Of a DNA stretch of 50,821 nucleotides, positions 24,311 to 33,235 are shown one piece after another (position 1 is the stretch's first letter; each line of letters starts with the position of its first letter). The stretch covers positions 1 to 50,821 of the forward strand of contig URCM01000008.1 in assembly GCA_900546355.1 (NCBI GenBank), in the 5' to 3' direction. Source of the stretch: an uncultured Bacteroides sp. GTDB taxonomy: Bacteria > Bacteroidota > Bacteroidia > Bacteroidales > Bacteroidaceae. A model generated the notes under the pieces. That model was not told the origin of the DNA, did not search any database, and saw only the letters and a program-made list of their open reading frames with translations. The position numbers and the translations under genes were made by a program.

Positions 24311-25081
24311 CTATTTAGTATATTCATCTTTAGTCATTATTATTACCTGCTTTGTTGGAACCGCATCTTTTTTTATGCCAGATGAGTCACGAGTAGTTAT
24401 AATATAACTACCTGATTTGCATTCGGTTGTAGTCGCTTCCAAATTCTTCGGTTCTGTATGCGTAACCGATGCCGTAGAAACAATTACAGTACCACTTGTT
24501 TCATTCCTTTTTTCCCCTTTCATGACAGTCATCTTCAAATTCTCCGTTTCTACTTCTGTAATCGACATCGTAGGTTTCGTCAGTAATATGCCATCCGGTA
24601 AAGCAAAATTCATCGTAATTTTGTAATCCGTATCAAATTTCTGCCTGTCTTTTTCTGAAAGCTCCAATACAGACATCTTTTTCAGAGTCCCAAGTACTTC
24701 TTTATCTATATCGGGATGAAGTCCTTTCGTTATCCGGCTATTGGCTACCACACCTTTTGGGGTCACAGTAAAATCGATTATCACATCCCCTTGTATCTTT
24801 TCTTCGATTGCTGTTGAAGAATAGTTAATATTCTTCTTAAGAAAAGCAAACATAGCCTGCATACCGGTTGGAGAACCAAGATTACTACAAGATTGTGAAT
24901 CGGAAGTTGCTTGAGAAATAATAACCATATCATCCTCTTTTCCTAAAGTTTTCAATACTCCAATCTCTTTTTTATTATCAGAGCTTTGTGCCTTGACAGA
25001 TGTAGTAGTTCCACAAATTAATGTAAGAGTTGAGAATAGTAATAATACTAATCCGCTCATTTCTGATTTCTTCTTTTTCAT
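24311..25081 (-). CDS. Secreted protein with TonB C-terminal-like domain
   Basis: A 256-residue protein with an N-terminal signal (basic MKKKKSEM, hydrophobic residues 10-28, cleavage near SVKAQ). Residues about 78-145 resemble the TonB C-terminal fold: FLKKNINYSSTAIEEKIQGD, then VIIDFTVTPKGVVANSRITKG and KEVLGTLKKM. Unlike a normal TonB it has no proline-rich spacer. The C-terminal 80 residues are Thr/Ser-rich and unrecognised. It lies 67 bases after the orphan LytTR gene on the same strand and is likely co-regulated with it. Confidence 0.75.
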   Translation of the reverse strand: MKKKKSEMSGLVLLLFSTLTLICGTTTSVKAQSSDNKKEIGVLKTLGKEDDMVIISQATSDSQSCSNLGSPTGMQAMFAFLKKNINYSSTAIEEKIQGDVIIDFTVTPKGVVANSRITKGLHPDIDKEVLGTLKKMSVLELSEKDRQKFDTDYKITMNFALPDGILLTKPTMSITEVETENLKMTVMKGEKRNETSGTVIVSTASVTHTEPKNLEATTTECKSGSYIITTRDSSGIKKDAVPTKQVIIMTKDEYTK

Positions 25082-25148
25082 TTTGTCATTTTTTTAATGT
25101 AATTATTCAAATATATAAACTCAATACTGCACAGCCAATGGAGATAAG

Positions 25149-25592
25149 TTATGTTTGCAAACACAGTTTGCCCATTAAAACAGGTAGATAAGAATCACTT
25201 ACCGGAATAAGTGTATTTGTACTCCCAATCCGGATTCTTTTCCGTTCAATATATTCAATATGAGATAGTGAAACAATATAGGAACGATGCACACGACAAA
25301 AATCGTTTTCTCCAAGACACTCTTCAAAACTTTTCAGACTATTCTGCGAGAGTAGAGGCTTATTATTTGTACGATGTACTCTTACATAATCACCATACCC
25401 TTCCACATATAGAATTTCATCCGGGTGTAAACGAATAATCCGGTTTCCTTCACGAAGGAAAATGGGCTTACCAACTCGTTTTGCATACAATTGCTCATTG
25501 ACTTTGGTTAAAGCTCTCTCTATTTTCTCCAGATGATCCATTAGCATATCAAGCGTAGCAACATCCCCGTCGAAAGTGATACATTTAAGCAT
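25149..25592 (-). CDS. Stand-alone LytTR DNA-binding protein
   Basis: The 147-residue product is a LytTR domain (about residues 42-145): PIFLREGNRIIRLHPDEILYVEG, GDYVRVH, SFEECLGENDFCRVHRSYIVSL, and IEYIERKRIRIG. Ahead of it are only about 40 residues (MLKCITFDGDVATLDMLMDHLEKIE), too short for a receiver domain, with no phosphoacceptor region. It may be an orphan regulator or a response regulator that lost its receiver. It precedes the TonB_C-domain gene and follows the LytS/LytR pair. Confidence 0.85.
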   Translation of the reverse strand: MLKCITFDGDVATLDMLMDHLEKIERALTKVNEQLYAKRVGKPIFLREGNRIIRLHPDEILYVEGYGDYVRVHRTNNKPLLSQNSLKSFEECLGENDFCRVHRSYIVSLSHIEYIERKRIRIGSTNTLIPVSDSYLPVLMGKLCLQT

Positions 25593-25722
25593 ACTATTCC
25601 TTTTATTGTTGTTTATATCTACTACAAATTAAAGGGAAATACCTGCTAACTAAAGTTAAACACCGATGAATAGGAATTATTCGCAAGTGAGGAAGGTAAT
25701 AAGAGGAGGTGAACGAACTTAC

Positions 25723-26508
25723 TTAACCCTCCTCCTCTTGCATAAGCCATTTTTTAAATACAGGCGTTTTTACTTTACTTATAATGATACGTTCCGGGAT
25801 GGGCAAAAGCAAATTCACGGAAAGCCTGTTACCCAGCCAGATATCTACGTCCTTAATCGCTTTGCGGGAGATGATAAATTGACGATTGGCACGGAAGAAA
25901 AGCCAATTATCCAACTGTTCACCAAGCATATCCAGTGTACGGTCTACCGGATGTTTTTTACCGTCAAGAGTATAGGCTATTACCTTCTCTTTAGCAGTAT
26001 AAAAGTAAAAAATGTCTTTTACCGGAAGCGGATAAAACTTATCGGCAAGCATTATCAGCAACTTCTTCACATCGTTTCGGTTTCGAATAGTGGCATTCGT
26101 TCGCCGGATATGTTCTTCCCGCTCTATCGGGTTAAAGAGCATGAACTTATTCAAAGCATGTTCCAAAGAAGCAAGTGTTATCGGTTTAAGCAAATAATCG
26201 ATGCTGCATACTTGAAAGGCCTGTAAAGCATATTCATCATAAGCAGTAGTAAACACGACAGGAGCTTCAATATTTACCTGCTCAAAAATATTAAATGCCA
26301 ATCCGTCTGCCAGATGAATATCCATGAAAATAATATCCGGTTGTCCGGAAGACCGGAACCATGTCACACTATCCTCAATACTTTCCAGTTCGGCAATCAC
26401 TTCGATATCGACCATTGAATTCTGTTGCAGAATAGCTTTCAAACTACTTACCGCTGCTGTCTCGTCTTCTATAATAATTGCTTTCATGTTATTGCTATTA
26501 TTTCTCAT
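25723..26508 (-). CDS. LytR/AlgR-type response regulator
   Basis: A response regulator with an N-terminal receiver (MKAIIIEDE; phosphoacceptor Asp in FMDIHLADG, residue 56 from that Met; TTAYDEYAL and DYLLKP downstream) and a C-terminal LytTR DNA-binding domain (FYPLPVKDIFYFYTAKEKVIAY, FFRANRQFIISRKAI). ATG 26508 overlaps the kinase stop as ATGA; the internal ATG at 26487 fits the usual family start better. It pairs with the histidine kinase encoded directly upstream. Confidence 0.92.
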   Translation of the reverse strand: MRNNSNNMKAIIIEDETAAVSSLKAILQQNSMVDIEVIAELESIEDSVTWFRSSGQPDIIFMDIHLADGLAFNIFEQVNIEAPVVFTTAYDEYALQAFQVCSIDYLLKPITLASLEHALNKFMLFNPIEREEHIRRTNATIRNRNDVKKLLIMLADKFYPLPVKDIFYFYTAKEKVIAYTLDGKKHPVDRTLDMLGEQLDNWLFFRANRQFIISRKAIKDVDIWLGNRLSVNLLLPIPERIIISKVKTPVFKKWLMQEEEG

Positions 26509-27707
26509 TCCACTTCATTCAATAAAGGAAGAAATACCTCAAAACAACCGTTGGCATTTGCTATTTGTATATTTCTGCCTGTCAACATCCGGTAACGTTC
26601 CCGGAGATTTTTTAGCCCTATCCCGTGTCCAACAGTCTCTTCCATCTTCGGTCGGATAGAATTTAATATCACCAGCCAATTGTCGGATTTAGTATAAATC
26701 TGAATCTGCAAAGGATGCCGTTTACTGATGACATTGTGTTTAACTGCATTCTCAATCAGAGGAAGCAGGCTAAGAATAGGCAGCTTTTTTCTCAAATAAG
26801 TTTCCTCCACTTGAATAGAGAAGAATAATTTATGTTCGTATCTTACCCCCAACAAGTAAGTATAAGCCTTAACAAATTGCAGTTCCTCATCAAGAGAAAC
26901 CAATGTCTTATGATTACTCTGTAAAATATATCGGAATACATTCGATAATCCCTCCAGATATTCAAGTGTCTTCTCCTGTTCTCCCGCCCGAATCAAAGAA
27001 TTAAGCCCATTCAGGGAATTGAAAAAGAAATGAGGGTTAATCTGTCCCATTAGTGCATTGTAAGAGCTTTGCAGTTGTTTGACTTTTATTTTTTCATATT
27101 CCAGCTTCATTTCCTGTTTTTTATCAAAAAGATGAAGAAGAAGCATCGTTAGCAAAACTGTCAGCAAGATGAAAATATGTTCTATTATTAACGGGTATGA
27201 ATTGGATGTTACCGTCATTGCTCCTATTACACCTCTATGAACTCTGTCAGGGGAAGTATTTGCAAGCGTATCCTTTTTTTCGATTGCAGGAGTTGTGCTG
27301 GTCCAAACCCTTGACAGACTGACTGCTTGCTCTGTTACACAAAAAGAATCTGAATGGATTTGTGTCATAACACTTTTACGTATAAAAGGAAATGCCTTGT
27401 ACAATCCGCAAGCAACAAGCAGACAAATTCCGGTTGCCAAACCTAATGTCTTCACTTCTTTATGGAATCTCCTGATTCCTAATCGATATATCCATCTGCA
27501 AAGAATGAATAGCACAAAAGAAAAGAAGAAAAGCCATAATAGAGGAAACCACAATTCGATTTTTCCCTGTTTAAGGGCAACATCACCGGCCGGTGAGTTT
27601 GTTACCAGCTCATAATGTTGCATTATCAATGCAAAATTAGCAAAGAGGGAAAGAATCACCGAGATTGTGAATCCGATCAATAATTCATTTTTTGTTGTTC
27701 GTAACAT
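26505..27707 (-). CDS. LytS-type sensor histidine kinase
   Basis: A 400-residue membrane kinase. Membrane segments lie at about residues 10-30, 53-72, 88-105 and 170-195; the region between the third and fourth probably faces the periplasm. The His_kinase (PF06580-type) motif MGQINPHFFFNSLNGLNSL lies near residue 215, the N-box PLIENAVKHN near residue 310, and GHGIGLKNLRERY near residue 365. It phosphorylates the LytTR response regulator whose gene it overlaps by four bases. A -7 box TATCTTTG lies upstream at 27734-27741. Confidence 0.93.
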   Translation of the reverse strand: MLRTTKNELLIGFTISVILSLFANFALIMQHYELVTNSPAGDVALKQGKIELWFPLLWLFFFSFVLFILCRWIYRLGIRRFHKEVKTLGLATGICLLVACGLYKAFPFIRKSVMTQIHSDSFCVTEQAVSLSRVWTSTTPAIEKKDTLANTSPDRVHRGVIGAMTVTSNSYPLIIEHIFILLTVLLTMLLLHLFDKKQEMKLEYEKIKVKQLQSSYNALMGQINPHFFFNSLNGLNSLIRAGEQEKTLEYLEGLSNVFRYILQSNHKTLVSLDEELQFVKAYTYLLGVRYEHKLFFSIQVEETYLRKKLPILSLLPLIENAVKHNVISKRHPLQIQIYTKSDNWLVILNSIRPKMEETVGHGIGLKNLRERYRMLTGRNIQIANANGCFEVFLPLLNEVE

Positions 27708-27733
27708 TGTTACCTATTGTTTTAATGATTCCA

Positions 27734-27741
27734 CAAAGATA
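27734..27741 (-). promoter_or_regulatory. -7 box TATCTTTG for the kinase-regulator operon
   Basis: A minus-strand TATCTTTG lies 27 bases upstream of the kinase start codon. A -33 element at the usual spacing is not clear (a TTG lies about 16 bases upstream). Confidence 0.5.
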
Positions 27742-27984
27742 ATTCATCTCTCTCCTCAACTTTAAATCAACCGATGAAACGGATAAAATAGGTGGTGAAT
27801 CGCCCTTGCACTTTATAGAGAAAATGGAAAGATACTCATAATACTGCATTCTTTATGCAAATAAGTACATCAGCATAATAAACTTATACTATCTGTCATT
27901 CTGAATGTAGTGAAGTAATTAAAAAATACCATCAATAAATAATTTTACAAGTATCTGTATATCAACTTGTTGCCATAATCGGCA

Positions 27985-28094
27985 CTTTGATCGTGTTAAA
28001 GTTGAACTTTGACCATCTCGAAGTTCAACTTCGACCTCCTCGAAGTAGCACCTTGACGCGGTCAAAGTATAGCCCCGACTTTCAAAGGGTTTAA
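27985..28094. repeat. Five-unit 22-base tandem repeat
   Basis: CTTTGA (27985), CTTTGA (28007), CTTCGA (28029), CCTTGA (28051) and CCCCGA (28073) recur at exactly 22-base intervals. The second half of most units carries GAAG or AAAG (for example CTCGAAGTT). Units are near-palindromic (CTTCGA with TCGAAG), so neighbouring units can pair. The array decays toward its right end. It occupies the gap between the sensor kinase start and the barrel gene stop. Confidence 0.75.
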
Positions 28095-28137
28095 TTGTCC
28101 GTTTTTTAATACATATACGACGGATTGTTTTTAGTCT

Positions 28138-29343
28138 CTATTCGACTTTCCTTCGGAAAAATATTTCATAAAGAGTCAAAGTGATAGTAGCACCCATAAT
28201 ATCTCTATCCAAAACTCCTTTTTTTAGACGCATCCGGTCATAAAATACACCGACATTGATTTTCCCTTTAAAAACCGGTAGTCCCAAACCGGCATTGATT
28301 CGCATGGAAAGTCCTGAATTACCGTTAATCTCCATATAAGAAGTTGCCAGATTTACTCCTGCCTTATAGGATACCCGTTTCCAGAAATTATCACTTGGGA
28401 AACCATTAGGAAAATAACAAATGCCAATGTTACATTTGCTTACATCTTGAAATCTAATACGGCTGTCTACTGATGACAAGGAACTGTATTGTTGAAAAGT
28501 ATAGTCCAGTGCGCACTCCCATTTCTTATACTTCAAAGATGTTCCTATACCGAAATATTGAGGTAAACTCTGTTTTTGCGGCTTTTGTTTCTTGTCGGTA
28601 GTTGCATTGCCATTTGATAAGGATTGCTCATTATAGATATCCAATTTCTGGCGATACCCATAAACAGCCCCTATAGCATAGGATAAATCATGATTTATCA
28701 AGCGATGATACTGAATACCCAAATTAGCGTAAAATGACCGTGCGTGCATTTTTTTATCAACGGTCAAGCTGCCCTGTCGTTCTGTCTGAACAATATCACC
28801 GAACAAATAACAAAGATTCAGTCCCAATGACCAATGTTGGGACAGAAGGTAGGCATTGGATAAACTAACCTTCGAAACCCCTCCGCTTCCTGTGAATGTA
28901 CTGGTGTAATTTTCATGCGGATTTCCCTCTATCGGTTGGATAGACTGAAAATAATACCCCACAGAACTATAAGGAGTCAGACTTGCAGCCATATACCATC
29001 GGGGGATGATACGTCCCCCAAATACTAATCCGGAAAAACTACCCGTAAAAGCCTTATTGGACTTATTTCCGGAAGTATAGAATTCATTCTTGACAAATAT
29101 AGAAAGATCGGTCAACAGGCGTTTATTGTCCAATGCGGTTAATCCTGCGGGATTCTCTATGTTTATCAGCATATTATTTCTCATTCCGTAAGCAACACCT
29201 CCCATCCCGGCATTTTGACCATACAACCCCGATTCCAGTTCTCCAATACCAAACATGGAATAAGGTGAAGAGGTCATAACATTTTGCGCTTGTGTTTTAA
29301 GTGTTATCAATAAAAGGAAGGATATATAATTAATAGCTTTCAT
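28138..29343 (-). CDS. Outer-membrane beta-barrel protein
   Basis: A 401-residue protein with a signal peptide (cleavage near KTQAQ) and the start SPYSMFGIGELESGLYGQNAGMGG followed by NIENPAGL, a pattern shared by FadL/OmpP1-like and PorV-like Bacteroidetes barrels. The remainder is alternating amphipathic strands with a terminal aromatic-rich strand (TLTLYEIFF). It overlaps the end of the upstream DUF4270 gene by 14 bases, so the two are coupled. It may carry or display the neighbouring lipoproteins; this is inference. Confidence 0.78.
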   Translation of the reverse strand: MKAINYISFLLLITLKTQAQNVMTSSPYSMFGIGELESGLYGQNAGMGGVAYGMRNNMLINIENPAGLTALDNKRLLTDLSIFVKNEFYTSGNKSNKAFTGSFSGLVFGGRIIPRWYMAASLTPYSSVGYYFQSIQPIEGNPHENYTSTFTGSGGVSKVSLSNAYLLSQHWSLGLNLCYLFGDIVQTERQGSLTVDKKMHARSFYANLGIQYHRLINHDLSYAIGAVYGYRQKLDIYNEQSLSNGNATTDKKQKPQKQSLPQYFGIGTSLKYKKWECALDYTFQQYSSLSSVDSRIRFQDVSKCNIGICYFPNGFPSDNFWKRVSYKAGVNLATSYMEINGNSGLSMRINAGLGLPVFKGKINVGVFYDRMRLKKGVLDRDIMGATITLTLYEIFFRRKVE

Positions 29344-30646
29344 ATATTTTATAATTTAGTTGGAGAGTAATTGGAAATTGTCCGTTTGAATCACTAAAAG
29401 TCATATTTTTCAATGTTTTGGTATAATCATCACTATTGAAGACCAACTGGAGATTATGTTTGTTTTTTCCCGAGGCACCTAACTCTTTTTGCATGAATTG
29501 ACTGACATCAAAATAGTAGTATGTGTTTCCGAAGAAAAGGTCGTCTTTTATCAACTTACCCGATTGTTCCTCATCTCCCAAATAATCTTTCACTGCATCG
29601 GTAACAACATTGTTCTCGTCTGCTATATACAAAAAGATGCTGTCCGGTAATACATTATAATCCGAATATGTTCCGACTTCAGGATATATTTTTAAGATCG
29701 CCTGCTCAATATGTACATATTCACCTTGTTCCATAATATTATTAAGATAAGGAAATTCAAGACGAGTATACCATCCGATGCCGGAGAATAGAATTCCTTT
29801 GTTTCCTAATTTGGTAGAAGGTATCTCTAAATCTGTCCAAGGGTAAGGCTCCATAGGAGTGTTTTTCCTGTCATGTTTCAATTTATTAAACTGCGTCTCT
29901 TTATTGGGTGAGAATACTATTTTCTGATGATTTTCATACGCACTTTCTATATGATAATATAATATCATAGCAGATAGTGAATCTTTTACCTGAAAACCTA
30001 ATAGAGAATGACATTGCTGTTCATCGGGCACTATGACTAAGCCTTTAAAGTAATCCTCAAAATGATTCTCTGCAACTACTTCATCATGGTTATGGAAACG
30101 ATTAAGTAAATCTTTCCCCAAATTGTCCGGCAGTCGTATCTCTATCTTTTCAGATGTGTTAGGCCTTGGCAAAAAGGAGTAAACCGCCAACGGATCAGGA
30201 TCATAAGCAAATGATGAATTATTATATAAATATCCATTCTCATTCAACACAACCTTTTCAGTGAGTAAGTGAATTGCGTATTTTTGTTGTAAAGTGGTAT
30301 CACCGACAAAGGTCTTGTTACAGGAAAGTACCAACATCAAAGAGTCAAACTGTACTGTTTCATTCGATTCTGTAGAATAGGATGGACGTAAATAAGGAAT
30401 GTAGCCGGTAGCAGAAACACTTCCCCATACTGGATGAGTATATTTCCCGGCTAAGACAACATGTTTACCTGAGGTTTCCAAAGAATCAATCAAAACAGCA
30501 GTTGTGATAATGGTACTCGTATCCATACTAATATTACGAAGTTCAGAATTAACCCATTTATCCCCAAAAGTATTCTTATCATTATAACATGATAATAAGA
30601 CTGATGATAGTAGGGCAAGACAAACGAAAAATAACGGTTTATACAT
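29330..30646 (-). CDS. DUF4270 family lipoprotein
   Basis: The frame opens at 30754, but ATG 30646 begins a lipoprotein signal (MYKPLFFVCLALLSSVLLSC), giving 438 residues. The body fits DUF4270: an early KWVNSELRNISMDTSTI, SATGYIPYLRPSYS, EKIEIRLPDNLGKDLLNR, then YVHIEQAILKIYPE near residue 340. The family is confined to Bacteroidetes, is surface-associated and has no proven function. It is co-transcribed with the barrel gene and diverges from the Kelch lipoprotein operon. Confidence 0.8.
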   Translation of the reverse strand: MYKPLFFVCLALLSSVLLSCYNDKNTFGDKWVNSELRNISMDTSTIITTAVLIDSLETSGKHVVLAGKYTHPVWGSVSATGYIPYLRPSYSTESNETVQFDSLMLVLSCNKTFVGDTTLQQKYAIHLLTEKVVLNENGYLYNNSSFAYDPDPLAVYSFLPRPNTSEKIEIRLPDNLGKDLLNRFHNHDEVVAENHFEDYFKGLVIVPDEQQCHSLLGFQVKDSLSAMILYYHIESAYENHQKIVFSPNKETQFNKLKHDRKNTPMEPYPWTDLEIPSTKLGNKGILFSGIGWYTRLEFPYLNNIMEQGEYVHIEQAILKIYPEVGTYSDYNVLPDSIFLYIADENNVVTDAVKDYLGDEEQSGKLIKDDLFFGNTYYYFDVSQFMQKELGASGKNKHNLQLVFNSDDYTKTLKNMTFSDSNGQFPITLQLNYKIYESY

Positions 30647-30890
30647 ATTATGTTTTTTGACGGCGAAAGACGGCATAAGCTCCGAAATACACAATTTTAA
30701 TCCGCTAATCAACCTATATATTCCTGTAACATGGCTTTTGAGAGGGTAAGACATAGATTGAACAAAGCAAACTCGTTTTATGGATTGATATTCAACATCT
30801 ACGGAGCAATTTCGACCACTTGCCGATTAAATTTGCCGGACACGTCAAAGCCATGTTCTTTTGCATCTCGTAAACAATAAATATAAAATA
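30647..30890. promoter_or_regulatory. Divergent promoter region of the surface locus
   Basis: The gap holds an inverted repeat of AACATGGCTTT (about 30728) and AAAGCCATGTT (about 30847). A plus-strand TAAATTTG (30828-30835) fits the -7 box and would drive the Kelch gene 56 bases downstream. A shared operator for both arms is possible. Confidence 0.45.
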
Positions 30891-31898
30891 ATGAAACATC
30901 AAAAAATCTTAGTATTTCTGCTAACAATGCTTCCTGTTATCATAACCTCTTGCAGTAATGACGACGAGGATGAGGATTTAATGGGAAAATGGCATCGTGT
31001 ATCTGATTTTGACGGACTGGCACGTAGCGAAGCAACTTCATTTACTATTGGCAATAAAGGATACTTGACTGGTGGCTATGATGCAAGAAAGCATCTGAAT
31101 GATCTTTGGGAATATGATATGGAACAAGACTCTTGGACACAAAAAGCTACTTTCCCCGGTCCTCCGCGCAGTGCTGCCGTTGCATTTTCTGTTAATGAGA
31201 GAGGATACTTTGGAACAGGATTTGATGGTAAAGAGTATTATAAAGATTTCTGGGAATATGATCCGGAAACGAATAAATGGACACAGAAAACTGATTTTCC
31301 GGGAAGTGCACGCAATGATGCTACAGCATTTGGATTATCAGACAAGGGATATATAGGTAGCGGCTATGATGGCAACTATCTGAAAGATTTCTATGTTTAC
31401 GATCCACAAAATAGTAAATGGGAACAGATTGTCAGTTTGGGAGGTAGCAAACGCCGGGGAGCCACTAGCTTTGTAATTGATAATATTGCTTATGTATGTA
31501 CAGGATATAATAATGGAGAATACGTTAAAGATTTCTGGAAATACGATCCTACTCAACAACGTTGGATTCAACTCCGTGATATTGCCGATACGTCGGACGA
31601 CTCTTATGACAATAAGTATAATAGTATCGTACGTATCTATGGAGTTTCTTTTGTCATTGACGGACAAGCTTATCTGACATGCGGTGGAACCCCTGATTTA
31701 CGTACTAATTCATGGAGATATACCCCAGCCATTGATATGTGGGAAGAAGTTGCAAAATTTAAAGGTGCTCCACGCACAGCAACAGCTTCTTTTTCGAGTG
31801 GAAGCAAAGGTTTTGTTGTAACAGGTAAAAGCAGCACGTTCCGTTTCGATGATATTTGGGAACTTCGACCATACGAATATGATGATGACGAATATTAA
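30891..31898 (+). CDS. Kelch-repeat lipoprotein
   Basis: From ATG 30891 the 335-residue product has a lipoprotein signal (LLTMLPVIITSC) followed by an Asp/Glu-rich linker of the type that can act as a surface-export signal in Bacteroidetes. It then has about six Kelch-type blades with repeated DLWEYDMEQDSWTQKA, DFWEYDPETNKWTQK and DFWKYDPTQQRW units. It is predicted to form a beta-propeller at the cell surface. The DUF4907 gene overlaps its 3' end. A carbohydrate- or protein-binding role is likely for the fold, but no catalytic residues are evident. Confidence 0.88.
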   Translation: MKHQKILVFLLTMLPVIITSCSNDDEDEDLMGKWHRVSDFDGLARSEATSFTIGNKGYLTGGYDARKHLNDLWEYDMEQDSWTQKATFPGPPRSAAVAFSVNERGYFGTGFDGKEYYKDFWEYDPETNKWTQKTDFPGSARNDATAFGLSDKGYIGSGYDGNYLKDFYVYDPQNSKWEQIVSLGGSKRRGATSFVIDNIAYVCTGYNNGEYVKDFWKYDPTQQRWIQLRDIADTSDDSYDNKYNSIVRIYGVSFVIDGQAYLTCGGTPDLRTNSWRYTPAIDMWEEVAKFKGAPRTATASFSSGSKGFVVTGKSSTFRFDDIWELRPYEYDDDEY

Positions 31899-32247
31899 AA
31901 TCGAAAAAGGCATACTCTGGGTTAGTTTACTGTTGTTACTAATCATTATTCTTCTTCTTCATCACTCGATTATCACAATTGAGGATGAAGAAGAGCCAAA
32001 AGCTGAATTGGAAATATTTCAATCAAAAAATGGCTGGGGGTATCAAATTGTTATGAGACAAAAAGTATTGATATACCAGCCCACTATTCCTGCTATTGAT
32101 ACAATAATGCCATTTCCTGATGAAGTGAGCACACGAAAAGTGGGTCTCTTAGTCCTAAAACGGTTCAATGCTCACCGCAATTTCTCCGTATCAAAAAAAG
32201 AAGTTATCCAACGACTACCTTGTCACTACAATTTTATAGACAAATAA
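31879..32247 (+). CDS. DUF4907 family protein
   Basis: Three consecutive ATGs (31879, 31882, 31885) overlap the end of the Kelch gene; any could be the start, giving about 120-122 residues. One membrane segment (ILWVSLLLLLIIILLLHHS) anchors the protein, followed by the DUF4907 core: NGWGYQIVMRQKVLIYQPTI, FPDEVSTRKVGLLVLKR. The function of the family is unknown. Translational overlap with the Kelch gene indicates they work together. Confidence 0.75.
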   Translation: MMMTNIKIEKGILWVSLLLLLIIILLLHHSIITIEDEEEPKAELEIFQSKNGWGYQIVMRQKVLIYQPTIPAIDTIMPFPDEVSTRKVGLLVLKRFNAHRNFSVSKKEVIQRLPCHYNFIDK

Positions 32248-32583
32248 TGCTTATAGATATTCATACTTTAGAAAACAACATATTTTCAAAGAACAGGAAA
32301 CATTTAGTTACCTTTCTTTCCGATAGAATAATTGATCAATCTTTTGAATATCACAATATCAAACGCATAGCAGTGTCTTCAATCTGAGCTTTATTAAAAG
32401 CTCAATATTAAAGTCGTTTCTCTTATTCTCATATTTCAATTTATTAGAAAGCATGCAATATATTAAGATAATACACTAGTCCAATTACATAATTCACTGG
32501 AAAAGTTAATGATTCAAATTAAATACCGAAAACAATATTTTCAAGACTGGCAATAGGACAACTGTTCTCCGCTTGATTATACC
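32248..32583. other. AT-rich gap
   Basis: 336 bases between the DUF4907 gene and the convergent GNAT gene. The only structure seen is GAGCTTT/AAAGCTC (32386-32403) without a clear T run. No gene or promoter is supported. Confidence 0.5.
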
Positions 32584-33111
32584 TCAAACAACTTTCTCAT
32601 ACAATTTGAACCAATTCAACCCATAGTTGCCCAGTCCCAAGTCTACAGTATCAATATATTCAAAACCGCATTTCTCATATAAGGAGATTGCTGGAAGATT
32701 ATTTTCATATACATCCAAACGGATAGATTTTATACCTGATTGTTGAGCCTGTTCAAACGAATAGTCCATTAAAGCACGACCAACGCCCATTTTTAAGAAC
32801 GAGGGATGAACCACAAATGTACGTATCACAAAAATAGAACTGTAGTCTACATCAACTTTCCAGCTTACACTATTATAGGCTTCATCGGGATGATGGTCTA
32901 AGATAATAGAGCCAGCTATTTTTCCGTTGCACCTGAGAACGAAAAGAGTATTATCTTCTATACCAGCAACAGCATTTTCACGAACAGGATAAATGCCTTT
33001 TATCCATCCGGGATAATTGGTAGTAGCCGATAGATAATCATTTAGATTGTCATACAGTTCTTCTAATTCGTCAATGTCGGCAGGAGTGCCGGATTCTATT
33101 ACAAACTTCAT
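32584..33111 (-). CDS. GNAT-family N-acetyltransferase
   Basis: The frame also opens at a GTG (33117), but ATG 33111 (MKFVIESGTPADIDELEELY) is better. The 175-residue protein shows the GNAT fold: FVVHPSFLKMGVGRALMDYSFEQA as the acetyl-CoA-binding motif A, and YENNLPAISLYEKCGFEYID as motif B. It would acetylate an amine substrate that cannot be predicted. It is a single cargo gene at the right edge of the AT-rich block. Confidence 0.9.
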   Translation of the reverse strand: MKFVIESGTPADIDELEELYDNLNDYLSATTNYPGWIKGIYPVRENAVAGIEDNTLFVLRCNGKIAGSIILDHHPDEAYNSVSWKVDVDYSSIFVIRTFVVHPSFLKMGVGRALMDYSFEQAQQSGIKSIRLDVYENNLPAISLYEKCGFEYIDTVDLGLGNYGLNWFKLYEKVV

Positions 33112-33235
33112 AATCACAACTATTTAGGATACAAAGATATTGGAAATCATACTCATTTATTGAGGAATTATTTATATTTCTCACTTTTTACATATTCACA
33201 TTATTAATAAAGTCCATTAACCAATACAAAAAATA

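Noticed and set aside
25702..25738. GAGGAGG/CCTCCTC hairpin as a terminator of the LytTR regulator
   Set aside because: One arm encodes the protein's last residues and no T run follows on the minus strand.
27985..28094. CRISPR array
   Set aside because: The 22-base units are contiguous and diverged, with no unique spacers and no cas genes.
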